Under the pieces are notes generated by a model. The model did no database searches. It was not told where the DNA came from and saw nothing but the letters and a program-made list of their open reading frames with translations. Below, one piece after another: positions 46,214-55,235 of a stretch of 64,000 nt of DNA. A program made the translations under genes and the position numbers. The stretch's first letter is position 1; each line of letters opens with the position of its first letter. Source of the DNA: Pseudoflavitalea rhizosphaerae (GTDB taxonomy: Bacteria > Bacteroidota > Bacteroidia > Chitinophagales > Chitinophagaceae); assembly GCF_003991355.1 (NCBI RefSeq), contig NZ_RCSU01000003.1, forward strand, positions 186,001 through 250,000. Reading direction: 5' to 3'.

Positions 46214-48513
46214 TATTTCTTCGCCGGCTTCGGCCCCATCACAAATCCGAGCACACCACCATCGAGGATCTCCTCATGTTTCAAAAATAAACGGTTCAGT
46301 GGCTTTCCGTTCAGGGTCAGTTGCTGAACATATACATTCTTATCGCTATTGTTCTTTACTTCTATGGTGAATGTTTTTCCGTTTTCCAGTTGAATACTCG
46401 CCCCATCAACAGAAGGACTTCCAATCGCATATTCATCGGATCCAGGCGCTACCGGATAAAATCCGAGAGCCGTGAAAATATACCAGGCACTCATCTGTCC
46501 GCAATCATCATTCCCTCCTAACCCATCGGGCGTTGGTCTGAACTGCTTCTTCAGGATCATACGTACCCGCTCCTGGGTCTTCCAGGGCTGATCGGTCCAG
46601 TTGTAGAGATAAGGCACATGATGGCTGGGCTCGTTGCCATGCACATAATTACCGATAATGCCATCGCGGGTGATATCTTCCGTCTCTGCGAAATATTTAT
46701 CGGGCAGGTGCATCGTAAAAAGAGAATCCAGGTGGGCAGTGAATGTTTTCTTCCCTCCCATCATCCCTATCATTTCAGCAGGCGCCTGCGGAACATAGAG
46801 ACTATAATTCCAGGCATTACCTTCAATGAATCCCTGGTTATGGGTGCTGAGCACATCGAACTCCTTACGGAAAGTTCCATCGCTCATTTTCGGTCTCATA
46901 TAACCGATAGAAACATCGTACACATTCTTCCAATAGGTGGAACGATGGATAAATTCTTCATAGATATCCTTTCTCCCGAGCTTCTTGGCCATTTGGGCGA
47001 TGCACCAGTCGTCATACGCATATTCAAGTGTTTTGGAAACGGAAGAACCACTCTTGTCTTCCGGAACGTAACCGAGCTTCATGTAATGGTCCAGTCCTTC
47101 GAACCAGCTATTACGGGCGGAGGTAACACAGGCGTCGAGGGCTTTATTGGCATTGAAGCCGGCATTGCCCTTGATCACAGCATCGGCAATTACACTCACA
47201 CTATGATAACCGATCATGCACCAGTTCTCATTAGCGTAATGGCTCCATACAGGCAGCATATGATGCACACTCTGATCATAATGGGCCAGCATGCTCTGCA
47301 CCATATCCGTATTGCGTTTGGGTTGCAATACATTGAAAAGAGGATGTAAGGCGCGATAGGTATCCCAGAGACTGAAAATCGTGTAGTTGGTGAAACCATC
47401 GGCCTGGTGGATGTTCTGATCGAGGCCGCGATACTGACCATCTACATCGGTATAAGTGATGGGACTGAGAAAGGAATGGTATACGGAAGTATAAAAATTC
47501 TCCTTTTCATTACGATGATTGGATTGTACCACTACCCTGCCCAGTTCTTTATTCCACTGGTCCTGCGCCTGCTTCTTCACCTGGTTGAAATCCCAGCCCG
47601 GGGCTTCCGCACGCAGGTTCCGGAGCGCGCCATCGGTACTCACTGAAGAAAGTGCAAATTTGATCTTAATCTTTTCACCTTCTTCTGTTTTGAAATCGAA
47701 ATAAGCACGGATCTGCTTACCGGCGAACTCGGGGAAATTCTTCGTTTGATCGAACTTACCCCAGAAGCCGCGATACACCTGGTTCTTATCGAACTTCTTA
47801 TTCCCGTACTGATAGAAAGGTTTGCTGAAGGCCATCGCAAAATAAACAGTGCGGGTCCTGCCCCATCCATTGGTTTGACGATAACCGGTTACCAGTGTGT
47901 CATTTTCGATGCGAACGAATGTCCAGGTATTCTTATCGTCATAATTATAGATTCCATGCATCAGATCAAGAATGATATGGCTCTGATCGGATTTTGGAAA
48001 ACTGTACTGATGGAATCCTACCCTGTTGGTAGCCGTTAGTTCAGCAGTGATATCGTAATCATCGAGCTTCACTTTGTAGTAACCGGCTTCTGCCAGCTCA
48101 TTGTTGTGGGAGAACGCAGAACGGAACCCACTACGCGGCTGATGGGCCTGACCGGGATTGAGCTTCAGTTCGCCCACGGTAGGCATTACCAGGAAATCGC
48201 CCAGATCGGAATGACCGGTACCGCTGAAGTGGGTATGACTGAAGCCAACGATCGTTTTATCGTCGTACTGGTAGCCTGCGCAATATTTGTACACGTCCCT
48301 GTTGTACTTACCATTCATTTCATATGGTATGGTATCGGTATCCGGACTGAGTTGCACCATACCGAAAGGAACGGTAGCGCCGGGATAAGTATGTCCCATT
48401 CTCTGTGTTCCGATGATGGGCTTTACATATTGTACCAGGTTTTCAGTACCGGTTTGCGCCACGGCGCACATGCCGGGAATCACCAGTAACAGGCAAGGCA
48501 GGAATTTTTTCAT
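46213..48513 (-). CDS. GH92 alpha-mannosidase, canonical type
   Basis: 766 residues. Signal peptide MKKFLPCLLLVIPGMCAVAQ. N-terminal GH92 beta-sandwich (VKPIIGTQRMGHTYPGATVP, FSHTHFSGTGHSDLGD) and the (alpha/alpha)6 barrel with HGNEPSHH, where Glu628 is the expected general acid, and GGNDDCGQMSAWY carrying the catalytic base Asp and Ca2+ ligands. GH92 enzymes are Ca2+-dependent inverting exo-alpha-mannosidases. Probably periplasmic. It lies 22 bp after a second GH92 gene and downstream of a LacI-type operator, inside the rplL-rpoB interval. Confidence 0.95.
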   Translation of the reverse strand: MKKFLPCLLLVIPGMCAVAQTGTENLVQYVKPIIGTQRMGHTYPGATVPFGMVQLSPDTDTIPYEMNGKYNRDVYKYCAGYQYDDKTIVGFSHTHFSGTGHSDLGDFLVMPTVGELKLNPGQAHQPRSGFRSAFSHNNELAEAGYYKVKLDDYDITAELTATNRVGFHQYSFPKSDQSHIILDLMHGIYNYDDKNTWTFVRIENDTLVTGYRQTNGWGRTRTVYFAMAFSKPFYQYGNKKFDKNQVYRGFWGKFDQTKNFPEFAGKQIRAYFDFKTEEGEKIKIKFALSSVSTDGALRNLRAEAPGWDFNQVKKQAQDQWNKELGRVVVQSNHRNEKENFYTSVYHSFLSPITYTDVDGQYRGLDQNIHQADGFTNYTIFSLWDTYRALHPLFNVLQPKRNTDMVQSMLAHYDQSVHHMLPVWSHYANENWCMIGYHSVSVIADAVIKGNAGFNANKALDACVTSARNSWFEGLDHYMKLGYVPEDKSGSSVSKTLEYAYDDWCIAQMAKKLGRKDIYEEFIHRSTYWKNVYDVSIGYMRPKMSDGTFRKEFDVLSTHNQGFIEGNAWNYSLYVPQAPAEMIGMMGGKKTFTAHLDSLFTMHLPDKYFAETEDITRDGIIGNYVHGNEPSHHVPYLYNWTDQPWKTQERVRMILKKQFRPTPDGLGGNDDCGQMSAWYIFTALGFYPVAPGSDEYAIGSPSVDGASIQLENGKTFTIEVKNNSDKNVYVQQLTLNGKPLNRLFLKHEEILDGGVLGFVMGPKPAKK

Positions 48514-48535
48514 ACGCAGACTGGAAATTGATTGG

Positions 48536-50824
48536 CTATTTGGAAAAAGAATAAGGAAAATCGATTTTATTGGCGCCCCGCTGCTTATTGGGGACAGGGC
48601 TCATATTGAAATCAAGCGTTCCTCCTTTCATCAACTCAAAATGGTTAAGGTAATTCTTCGTATGTACTTTACCGTTCAGTCTGAGTTGTTGCACATATTT
48701 GTTGGCGGCGCTGTTGTTGGGCGCATTCACCTGTACTGTTTTCCCGTTTTCCAGGGTAATGGTCATTTTTTTGAAGAGCGGCGTGCCGAGAACGTATTCT
48801 GTGGTACCCGGACAAACAGGATAAAATCCCATTGCAGAGAAGATGTACCAGGCTGAGGTCTGGCCATTGTCTTCATCGCCACAATACCCATCGGGTGTAG
48901 GTTTATAGAGTTGCGCCATCACATTGCGGACATGCGCCTGGGTTTTCCAGGGTTGTCCTGCATAATTGTAGAGATAGATCATGTGCTGGATGGGTTGATT
49001 GCCGTGTGCATATTGTCCCATATTCATGATCTGCATTTCGCGGATCTCGTGGATCACGCTGCCATAGTAGCTTTCATCGAAAATGGGAGGAAGATTGAAA
49101 ACGGAGTCCAGCATCTTTATAAACATTTCGTCTCCACCCATTAGATTCTTCAGGCCCTTGATATCATGGAACACACTCCAGGAGTAGTGCCAGCTATTGC
49201 CTTCAGTGAAAGCATCGCCCCATTTGAACGGGTTGAAAGGTTTCTGGAAATTGCCATCCTTGTTTTTACCACGCATCAGTTTTGTTTCGGGATCGAAAAG
49301 GTTGCGAAAGTTCTGAGAACGTTTCGCAAAGAGATCGATCTCGGCCTGCGGGCGTTTCAGTAGTTTGGCCAGTTGCCAGATAGTGAAATCATCGTATGCA
49401 TATTCCAGTGTGCGGGCTGCATTCTCATTGATGTTGACATCGTAGGGAACATAACCGAGCTCATTGTAATATTTCACTCCTGCCCTACCCACAGCTGTGA
49501 GCGGACCTTCATTGTTGGCGCCGTGCAGCAATGCTTCATACAACGTTTCGATATCATAGCCGCGCAGTCCTTTGATGTAAGCGTCAGCCACCACCGATGC
49601 GGAGTTGTTGCCCACCATCACATTGCGTAAACCCGGACTGCTCCACTCCGGAAGCCAGCCACCTTCTTTGTAATCATTCACGAGGCCCTGCTGCATTTCC
49701 TTGTTGATCCCGGGAAAGAGCAGGTTCAGCAATGGATAGAGCGCGCGGAATGTATCCCAGAAGCCGGTGCCTGCAAACATGTAGCCGGGCAATACCTGCC
49801 CGTTGTATGGACTGTAATGCACCATCTTGTTGGAAGCATCGAATTCATAATGTTTTTGCGGGAACTGAACAGTTCGGTAAAGGCAGGAATAGAATGTTTT
49901 TGTTTGCTCTTCAGTACCGCCTTCCACTTTGATGCGGCCCAGCACTTTATTCCAGGCCTGTTTGCCTTTCTGCCTGGTGGTCTCGAAACTTTCATTGCCG
50001 ATCTCACGCTGCAGGTTCAGCTCAGCCTGTTCAGGGCTGATGAAGCTGCTGGCCACGCGCAGGTTTACTTTTTCACCGCGTTTGGTTTTGAAGCCCACGA
50101 TCGCCCCTGCATGTGCATTGGTCACCTGCAGGGAGTCCTGCACCAGCTTTGTTCCATTGGTGGTATAAGCGATGGTGAAGGGTTTATCGAAATGTATAAC
50201 GAAATAGGTTTTGAAATTGGCCGGTACGCCGCCGCTGTTGCGGGTAGTGTAACCCGTGATCTTTTTCTCTGCCGGATGGATTTGAATGGAAGAGCCTCTG
50301 TCGAATGCATCCACTACCACAAAGGAGCTGTCGTTTTCCGGGAAGGTGAAACGGAATTGTGCTGCACGTTCTGTGGGCGTCAGTTCAGCCGTTACATCTG
50401 CATCGGCTAGGTATACGCTGTAATAGTAAGGTTTGGCAATTTCAGTTTTGTGCGAGAACCAGCTGGCGCGTTTTTCCTGGTCGAATTTGAGCGAGCCGGT
50501 CACGGGCATGATGGCAAACTGGCCATAGTCGTTCATCCAGGGAGAAGGCTGGTGTGTTTGCTTGAAGCCGCGGATCTTGTCTGATGCATAGGTGTAAGCC
50601 CATCCATCTCCCATCTTCCCTGTCTGGGGCATCCAGGCATTCATTCCCCAGGGAAGTACGATACTGGGATAGGTATTTCCGTTAGAGAGACTTGGTTTGG
50701 AATCGGTACCCATCAATGGGTTCACCCATTCAACGGGATCATATACTTTAGCGGAGGCCTGAGGCTGGGCCTGCATACCAGTGCGGGCAAGCAGTGGCAG
50801 GAATAACAGAGCTAATTTCTTCAT
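48536..50824 (-). CDS. GH92 family protein with Gln at the general-acid position
   Basis: 762 residues from MKKLALLFLPLLARTGMQAQ, a signal peptide; an ATG three codons upstream is possible. GH92 features: VNPLMGTDSKPSLSNGNTYP at the N-terminus, the barrel segment MIYLYNYAGQPWKTQ, and CGDEDNGQTSAWYIFS with the base Asp retained. The acid motif reads HGNQPIQH, with Gln610 (codon 48995-48997) where GNEPSHH has Glu. From memory, the same change was described in a GH92 enzyme (CcMan5) that cleaves mannose-1-phospho-6-mannose, where no acid is needed for the phosphate leaving group. So uncapping activity is possible, or the enzyme may be weak or inactive on ordinary mannosides. Confidence 0.9.
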   Translation of the reverse strand: MKKLALLFLPLLARTGMQAQPQASAKVYDPVEWVNPLMGTDSKPSLSNGNTYPSIVLPWGMNAWMPQTGKMGDGWAYTYASDKIRGFKQTHQPSPWMNDYGQFAIMPVTGSLKFDQEKRASWFSHKTEIAKPYYYSVYLADADVTAELTPTERAAQFRFTFPENDSSFVVVDAFDRGSSIQIHPAEKKITGYTTRNSGGVPANFKTYFVIHFDKPFTIAYTTNGTKLVQDSLQVTNAHAGAIVGFKTKRGEKVNLRVASSFISPEQAELNLQREIGNESFETTRQKGKQAWNKVLGRIKVEGGTEEQTKTFYSCLYRTVQFPQKHYEFDASNKMVHYSPYNGQVLPGYMFAGTGFWDTFRALYPLLNLLFPGINKEMQQGLVNDYKEGGWLPEWSSPGLRNVMVGNNSASVVADAYIKGLRGYDIETLYEALLHGANNEGPLTAVGRAGVKYYNELGYVPYDVNINENAARTLEYAYDDFTIWQLAKLLKRPQAEIDLFAKRSQNFRNLFDPETKLMRGKNKDGNFQKPFNPFKWGDAFTEGNSWHYSWSVFHDIKGLKNLMGGDEMFIKMLDSVFNLPPIFDESYYGSVIHEIREMQIMNMGQYAHGNQPIQHMIYLYNYAGQPWKTQAHVRNVMAQLYKPTPDGYCGDEDNGQTSAWYIFSAMGFYPVCPGTTEYVLGTPLFKKMTITLENGKTVQVNAPNNSAANKYVQQLRLNGKVHTKNYLNHFELMKGGTLDFNMSPVPNKQRGANKIDFPYSFSK

Positions 50825-51164
50825 ATCAATCATTTAATGCACAAGGGAAAATTGTGATCAACTGAAAAGCCGGATCGGTTCTGTTTCACACCCTGGTCCG
50901 GCATACTTCAAAAAACAAGACGGTTTATTGAAATGATTTTTTGTATCGATAGGCTCTACCCTGCATCACTGAACTGCAATAATACTATATTTCATTACTT
51001 ACTGTACCAATTGTTTTCGGCGCAATTGCAGTTCTCTTTCAATACATATCGAAAAGAAATATTTACCAGGTGCTAAATCGTTTTAGCATCAGCCTTCAAT
51101 ATTACAGAAGTATTGCGGGATGGCAAAAAGAAATCGGGAAGCGGGTGTCCGCAACCGGATGGGA
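50825..51164. other. Region between GH92 pair and lacI-type gene
   Basis: 340 bp holding the LacI-type operator (51071-51088) and presumably the GH92 promoter. No exact -7 consensus was found. CAATTG occurs twice (within 51005-51030) but without clear meaning. Confidence 0.4.
51071..51088 (-). promoter_or_regulatory. LacI-family operator
   Basis: TGCTAAATCGTTTTAGCA, an 18-bp dyad with one mismatched pair and the central CG typical of LacI-family sites. It lies between the LacI-type gene and the GH92 pair, 247 bp before the first GH92 start. Confidence 0.6.
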
Positions 51165-52193
51165 TCAGTTCTTTTGCGTGGATTCTCTCGGCACGAAGGT
51201 GGCATCGAGCCTGAGTTGATTCTCGGTGGCTGCTCCCCTGTTTTTTCCCAACTGGTCCATCAGCAGGTGAACGGCCTTTCTGCCCATTTCTTCTACAGGC
51301 TGCTGTACTACAGAGATATCGGGAATATAAAGGCGGAAGATATCGTGGTCATCGAAACAGACCACTGCCAGTTCTTCGGGGATGCGGATCCTTTGTTCGC
51401 GGAGGCATTCCAGTCCGAGTATACCGAGATAATTGGTAGCGAAGAAAACGGCATCTGGTTTATTATTCTTCAGGAAACGGGCGATGAGTTTTTTCTTTTC
51501 ATCGCGGGACGTTGTTGGATCGATGGAGAGAATATTCTTTTTACTTTTCGTTTTCTGTGCGGGTGATTTGCTGATAGCATCATTGTATGCCTCTTCCCTT
51601 TCCTGCATCTGGTTGAGGGCAAGATCTACTGTGATGAAAGCGATCCTTTCATAGCCCTGCTGAATAAGGTGCTGCATGGCGGAAGTAACGCCGCCATAAT
51701 TGTTCACCAGCACATGCGGCACATCCAGTTCAGGGAAGTAGCGGTCCATCAGCACAACAGGTTTGTGCTGCGACTGCAGTTTGATGATATCCGTTTCCAT
51801 GCCCAGTGTAGGCGTAATGAGGAATCCATCCACCTGGCGTTGTGCCAGCATGCGAAGGAGGGCCTGTCCTTTCTTGTTATCATTCTCGGTGGAGCAATAC
51901 ACTACGCGGTAGCCGAATTTCTCTGCTTCGTCTTCGATGGTCTTTGCCAGGAGTGCGAAGAAATTGTTGGAGATATCTTCCACCAGGAGCCCGAGGATCT
52001 TGGTCTGACCGGTTCGAAGGCTTACTGCGATCTGGTTGGGCTGATAGCCGAGCTTGTTGGCGGTAGCGAGAACTTTTTTCCTGAGCGCTTCACTGATACG
52101 CATTTCACTGGCTTTACCATTGAGAATAAAGCTTACGGTGGAAGTAGATACACCTGTGATTTCTGCTATATCTTTCAGAGAGACCTTTTTCAT
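51165..52193 (-). CDS. LacI-family transcriptional regulator
   Basis: 342 residues. N-terminal LacI helix-turn-helix VSLKDIAEITGVSTSTVSFI with hinge helix KLGYQPNQIAVSLRTGQ, then a periplasmic-binding-protein-like effector domain (ILGLLVEDISNNFFALL, DGFLITPTLG, AVVCFDDHDIFRLY). It likely responds to a sugar and controls the two GH92 genes downstream through the operator at 51071. The gene starts 138 bp after the rplL stop, beyond the rplL terminator. Confidence 0.93.
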   Translation of the reverse strand: MKKVSLKDIAEITGVSTSTVSFILNGKASEMRISEALRKKVLATANKLGYQPNQIAVSLRTGQTKILGLLVEDISNNFFALLAKTIEDEAEKFGYRVVYCSTENDNKKGQALLRMLAQRQVDGFLITPTLGMETDIIKLQSQHKPVVLMDRYFPELDVPHVLVNNYGGVTSAMQHLIQQGYERIAFITVDLALNQMQEREEAYNDAISKSPAQKTKSKKNILSIDPTTSRDEKKKLIARFLKNNKPDAVFFATNYLGILGLECLREQRIRIPEELAVVCFDDHDIFRLYIPDISVVQQPVEEMGRKAVHLLMDQLGKNRGAATENQLRLDATFVPRESTQKN

Positions 52194-52281
52194 AATACTT
52201 AGGGAGGACCAATATACAATAAACCCGGCTGAATTTGGACATCATACCGGCGGCACCGCTAAAAAACGGTGTAGGCACAAG

Positions 52282-52306
52282 AAAGCCCCGGGGTTACCGG
52301 GGCTTT
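52282..52306 (-). terminator. Terminator after rplL
   Basis: AAAGCCCCGG and CCGGGGCTTT arms, 5-nt loop. It lies 25 bp after the rplL stop and separates the ribosomal protein operon from the LacI/GH92/rpoB segment. Confidence 0.8.
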
Positions 52307-52330
52307 ATAAGTAATATGCTTTTGCAAAGA

Positions 52331-52705
52331 TTACTTGATCTCTACTTCAGCGCCAGCTTCTTTCAGCTTAGCAGCGAGAGCTTCAGCGTCAGCTTTGCTG
52401 ATACCTTCTTTAACGGGTTTTGGAGCGCCGTCAACCAGGTCTTTCGCTTCTTTCAGACCGAGACCAGTCAGATCTTTAACGATCTTAACTACGTTCAGTT
52501 TGTTAGCGCCACCACTTTTCAGGATAACGTCGAAAGCGGTTTTTTCTTCAGCAGCAGGACCAGCAGCAGCAGGACCAGCAGCAACAGCTACTGCAGCAGC
52601 AGCCGGCTCAATTCCGTACTCTTCTTTCAGGATCTTTGCGAGTTCGTTTACTTCTTTCACAGTCAGGCTAACCAACTGCTCAGCGAATGCTTTTAAATCT
52701 GCCAT
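52331..52705 (-). CDS. rplL: 50S ribosomal protein L7/L12
   Basis: 124 residues. N-terminal dimerisation domain ([20 protein letters not shown]), an Ala/Pro-rich hinge (about 35-55), and the C-terminal domain with [20 protein letters not shown], the factor-binding face. It forms the ribosomal stalk with L10. Preceded by a 113-bp spacer with a strong hairpin and followed by a terminator; rpoB does not follow as it usually would. Confidence 0.97.
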   Translation of the reverse strand: MADLKAFAEQLVSLTVKEVNELAKILKEEYGIEPAAAAVAVAAGPAAAGPAAEEKTAFDVILKSGGANKLNVVKIVKDLTGLGLKEAKDLVDGAPKPVKEGISKADAEALAAKLKEAGAEVEIK

Positions 52706-52712
52706 AATTTGT

Positions 52713-52767
52713 CAAATTTTTCCCGCCTTCATTGCCTGCGCTCCGGCGGGAGGTTTAAAAAAATTTG
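52713..52767 (-). ncRNA. Hairpin in the rplJ-rplL spacer (rplL leader)
   Basis: In the mRNA, TCCCGCC (52745-52751) pairs with GGCGGGA (52721-52727), extended by CAAATTTTT/AAAAATTTG outside a bulge. The structure ends 7 nt before the rplL start and could influence the high L7/L12 output or act as a processing site (inference). It carries a 12-bp motif shared with 59076-59087. Confidence 0.45.
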
Positions 52768-52818
52768 TGAATATAACTCTTCAGGCGTGAGTTAATAAGT
52801 TGAATAGATACTTCTTGA

Positions 52819-53352
52819 TTACTGAGCTCTTTCTTCCAGTGCTTTCACCAGGCTTGCCAGTTTGTTGCCGGCATTCAGGCCGCTGATAACATTCTTGGCA
52901 GGAGACTGGAGGAGACCGATGATCTCGCCGATGAGGTCGTTCTTGCTCTTCAGGGTAGTCAGTACTTTCAGTTGCTCGTCGCCGGCAAATACGTCGCCGT
53001 CGATGAAGGCTGCTTTCAGTACAGGCTTGTTGAAGTCTTTCGGACCTTTAGCGCGGAAGTCGGAAATGATCAGCGCTGGTTCTTTAGCGTTCTCAGAGAA
53101 CATGATGGCAGTAACTCCGTTGAGGGAGTCGAACATACCGGAGAAACGGCTGGAGTCCAGGCTTTCGAGGGCTTTGCGGATCAGGGTGTTCTTGGCCACT
53201 TTCATTTCAACATTCTTGTCGAAGCAAATGCGACGGAGTTTACCAACCTGCTCTACAGTGAGGCTCTCTGTATTGGTGATATAGAAATTGTTGTACTGGG
53301 AAAATTTTCCCTTCAGTACTTCAATCACTTCATTTTTTTCTTGCTTGTTCAT
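52819..53352 (-). CDS. rplJ: 50S ribosomal protein L10
   Basis: 177 residues, typical L10. N-terminal MNKQEKNEVIEVLKGKFSQY and the rRNA-binding globular domain (VGKLRRICFDKNVEMKVAKN, TLIRKAL), with C-terminal helix ending SLVKALEERAQ that binds L7/L12 dimers. L10 classically represses its own operon by binding the leader; a leader stem overlapping its start codon is present at 53351-53403. Confidence 0.96.
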   Translation of the reverse strand: MNKQEKNEVIEVLKGKFSQYNNFYITNTESLTVEQVGKLRRICFDKNVEMKVAKNTLIRKALESLDSSRFSGMFDSLNGVTAIMFSENAKEPALIISDFRAKGPKDFNKPVLKAAFIDGDVFAGDEQLKVLTTLKSKNDLIGEIIGLLQSPAKNVISGLNAGNKLASLVKALEERAQ

Positions 53353-53403
53353 AACGCAAATTTTTTAATGATTTCGCAGACAGCGGAACTGCCTATGCGT
53401 TAT
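53351..53403 (-). promoter_or_regulatory. rplJ leader stem overlapping the start codon
   Basis: ATAACGCA just after the rplA stop pairs with TGCGTTAT, whose last two bases are part of the rplJ ATG. An inner stem GGCAG/CTGTC lies within. This could hide the start codon and be an L10 autoregulatory element. Confidence 0.4.
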
Positions 53404-53407
53404 CTTT

Positions 53408-54100
53408 TTAGTTGATCAATGATTTTGTGTCTACAGCAATACCGGGGCTCATGGAGCTGGCCATGAACACACTCTTCAGGTAAGTACCTTTTGCAGAAGA
53501 GGGTTTTGCCTTCAGAAGCGCGTTGATCAGTTCAGTACCGTTCTCAGCGATCTTTTCCGGGGTGAAGCTCACGCGGCCGATGGAAGCGTGAACGATACCG
53601 GCTTTGTCAACCTTGAACGCGATCTTACCGCCTTTTACTTCCGTTACAGCTGCGGCCACATCATTGGTAACAGTTCCGGTCTTGGGGTTAGGCATCAGGT
53701 TACGTGGACCGAGGATCTTACCCAGTTTACCGATCTTAGGCATAACGGCAGGAGTTGCAACGATCACGTCGATATCAACCCATCCGCCTTCGATCTTTTG
53801 TACAAATTCATCCAGACCTACATAATCAGCGCCAGCTGCTTTTGCATCAGCTTCTTTGTCAGGAGTACAAAGAACCAGTACTCTTTTGGTTTTACCGGTA
53901 CCGTGTGGCAGGGTTACTGTTCCGCGGATAGCCTGGTCAGCTTTCTTGGGATCAACACCCAGACGGATATGCAGGTCAACAGAAGCGTCGAACTTGGTTG
54001 TGTTTACATCCTTTACCAGTGAAGAAGCTTCCTTCAGTGAGTATATTTTATTTTTGTCGAGCTTGGTGTCAGCTACTTTTCTTTTTTTAGCGATTGCCAT
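53408..54100 (-). CDS. rplA: 50S ribosomal protein L1
   Basis: 230 residues. The L1 two-domain fold is evident: N-terminal [20 protein letters not shown], domain II with [20 protein letters not shown], and the signature [20 protein letters not shown]. It is the L1-stalk protein and, in other bacteria, represses rplK-rplA translation. It follows rplK by 45 bp. Confidence 0.97.
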   Translation of the reverse strand: MAIAKKRKVADTKLDKNKIYSLKEASSLVKDVNTTKFDASVDLHIRLGVDPKKADQAIRGTVTLPHGTGKTKRVLVLCTPDKEADAKAAGADYVGLDEFVQKIEGGWVDIDVIVATPAVMPKIGKLGKILGPRNLMPNPKTGTVTNDVAAAVTEVKGGKIAFKVDKAGIVHASIGRVSFTPEKIAENGTELINALLKAKPSSAKGTYLKSVFMASSMSPGIAVDTKSLIN

Positions 54101-54145
54101 TGTAATTCAGTTTTAGTACCCCGCTATGTGCAGGGATGTGAACAT

Positions 54146-54589
54146 TTAGTTTTCCCAGGGGGCATTACCATCCACAGTAATTCCCATGCTGCGGGCTGTA
54201 CCAGCAACCATTTTCATGGCGCTTTCCAGGGTGAAGCAGTTCAGGTCAGGCATCTTGTCTTTTGCAATTGCCTCAACCTGGCTCCAGTTCACTTTACCAA
54301 CCTTATTACGGTTAGGCTCTTTGGAACCACTCTGCAGTTTAGCTGCTTCAAGCAACTGAACGGCCGCCGGTGGAGTTTTAATAACGAAATCGAAAGACTT
54401 GTCGGAGTAAACAGTGATGAGAACGGGGAGAACTTTTCCCATTTTATCCTGTGTGCGAGCATTGAACTGCTTGCAGAATTCCATGATATTGATACCCTTG
54501 GAACCTAATGCAGGACCTACAGGAGGGGCAGGATTCGCCTGGCCACCTTTTACCTGCAGCTTTACGAAGCCGGTAATTTCTTTTGCCAT
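54146..54589 (-). CDS. rplK: 50S ribosomal protein L11
   Basis: 147 residues. N-terminal domain [20 protein letters not shown] and C-terminal rRNA-binding domain with [13 protein letters not shown] and the signature [20 protein letters not shown]. First gene of the rplKAJL operon; its promoter is at 54771 and a hairpin (54687-54707) lies in the 180-nt leader. Confidence 0.97.
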   Translation of the reverse strand: MAKEITGFVKLQVKGGQANPAPPVGPALGSKGINIMEFCKQFNARTQDKMGKVLPVLITVYSDKSFDFVIKTPPAAVQLLEAAKLQSGSKEPNRNKVGKVNWSQVEAIAKDKMPDLNCFTLESAMKMVAGTARSMGITVDGNAPWEN

Positions 54590-55235
54590 TACTTAATGAT
54601 TTATTGGTTCTAACGTCCGTCAATTGAGCGGACTCCCAAATTCCTCTTAACCCGTTCAACAGTCTGCGGCATTTGATACCTGTCTGAAAGCCGGACCAAC
54701 CGGCTTTTAGCTTGATATTACTGCCTCACCGTGGAATAACGGGGGTTGTAAAGAACTTCAATTGGGGACGCAAAGGTAGCGATTTGTTTTGATTTGCTGA
54801 AAGGAATCTCAAAAAACTTTATCAGCCCCGGAAAGCCGCAAAGTTAAGCCTGCCGGGGAGAAAACGGAGAAACACACCAGAAAAACTGGCCGGGAAATCA
54901 GATCCTGGTCCCCGGTAAATATCAGATCAAACCGGCATCCATTCGGAGATGCAAAAATACATTCAATAGCATATGTGAGTGATCGCTGCTTTTAGTAAGT
55001 GTTTACATTGACGCTTCCCCATCGCGGCCCGGGTATTGCATACGAGATCTCCAAAATCAGCATGCGAACAGATCATACCGGTAATGAACAGCTTAAGAGA
55101 TCAATGAAGTTTTGGGATGAAGGAGTCAAACTTTCAATGAGTTTTTTATTATATGAATATTTCTGCGTAGCTTTTGCATCTGAATAGTTATGTTCCATTG
55201 TATCTTTACCATCAACTATAAAAACACATCACACT
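54590..55235. other. Spacer between rplK and the H1-like gene
   Basis: 646 bp holding the rplK leader, a leader hairpin AAAGCCGG-ACCAA-CCGGCTTT (54687-54707; possible L1 target, not certain), and the rplK -7 box. Short frames between 54999 and 55187 are not convincing. The H1-like gene may use TATCTTTA (55201-55208), one base off consensus. Confidence 0.5.
54771..54778 (-). promoter_or_regulatory. -7 box of the rplKAJL operon
   Basis: The minus strand reads TACCTTTG, an exact match and identical to the rpoB and tRNA-operon boxes. A 180-nt leader follows. The -33 element is not clear. Confidence 0.55.

Noticed and set aside
54999-55187. 62-residue frame upstream of the H1-like gene
   Set aside because: No recognisable features, and it occupies promoter-type DNA.
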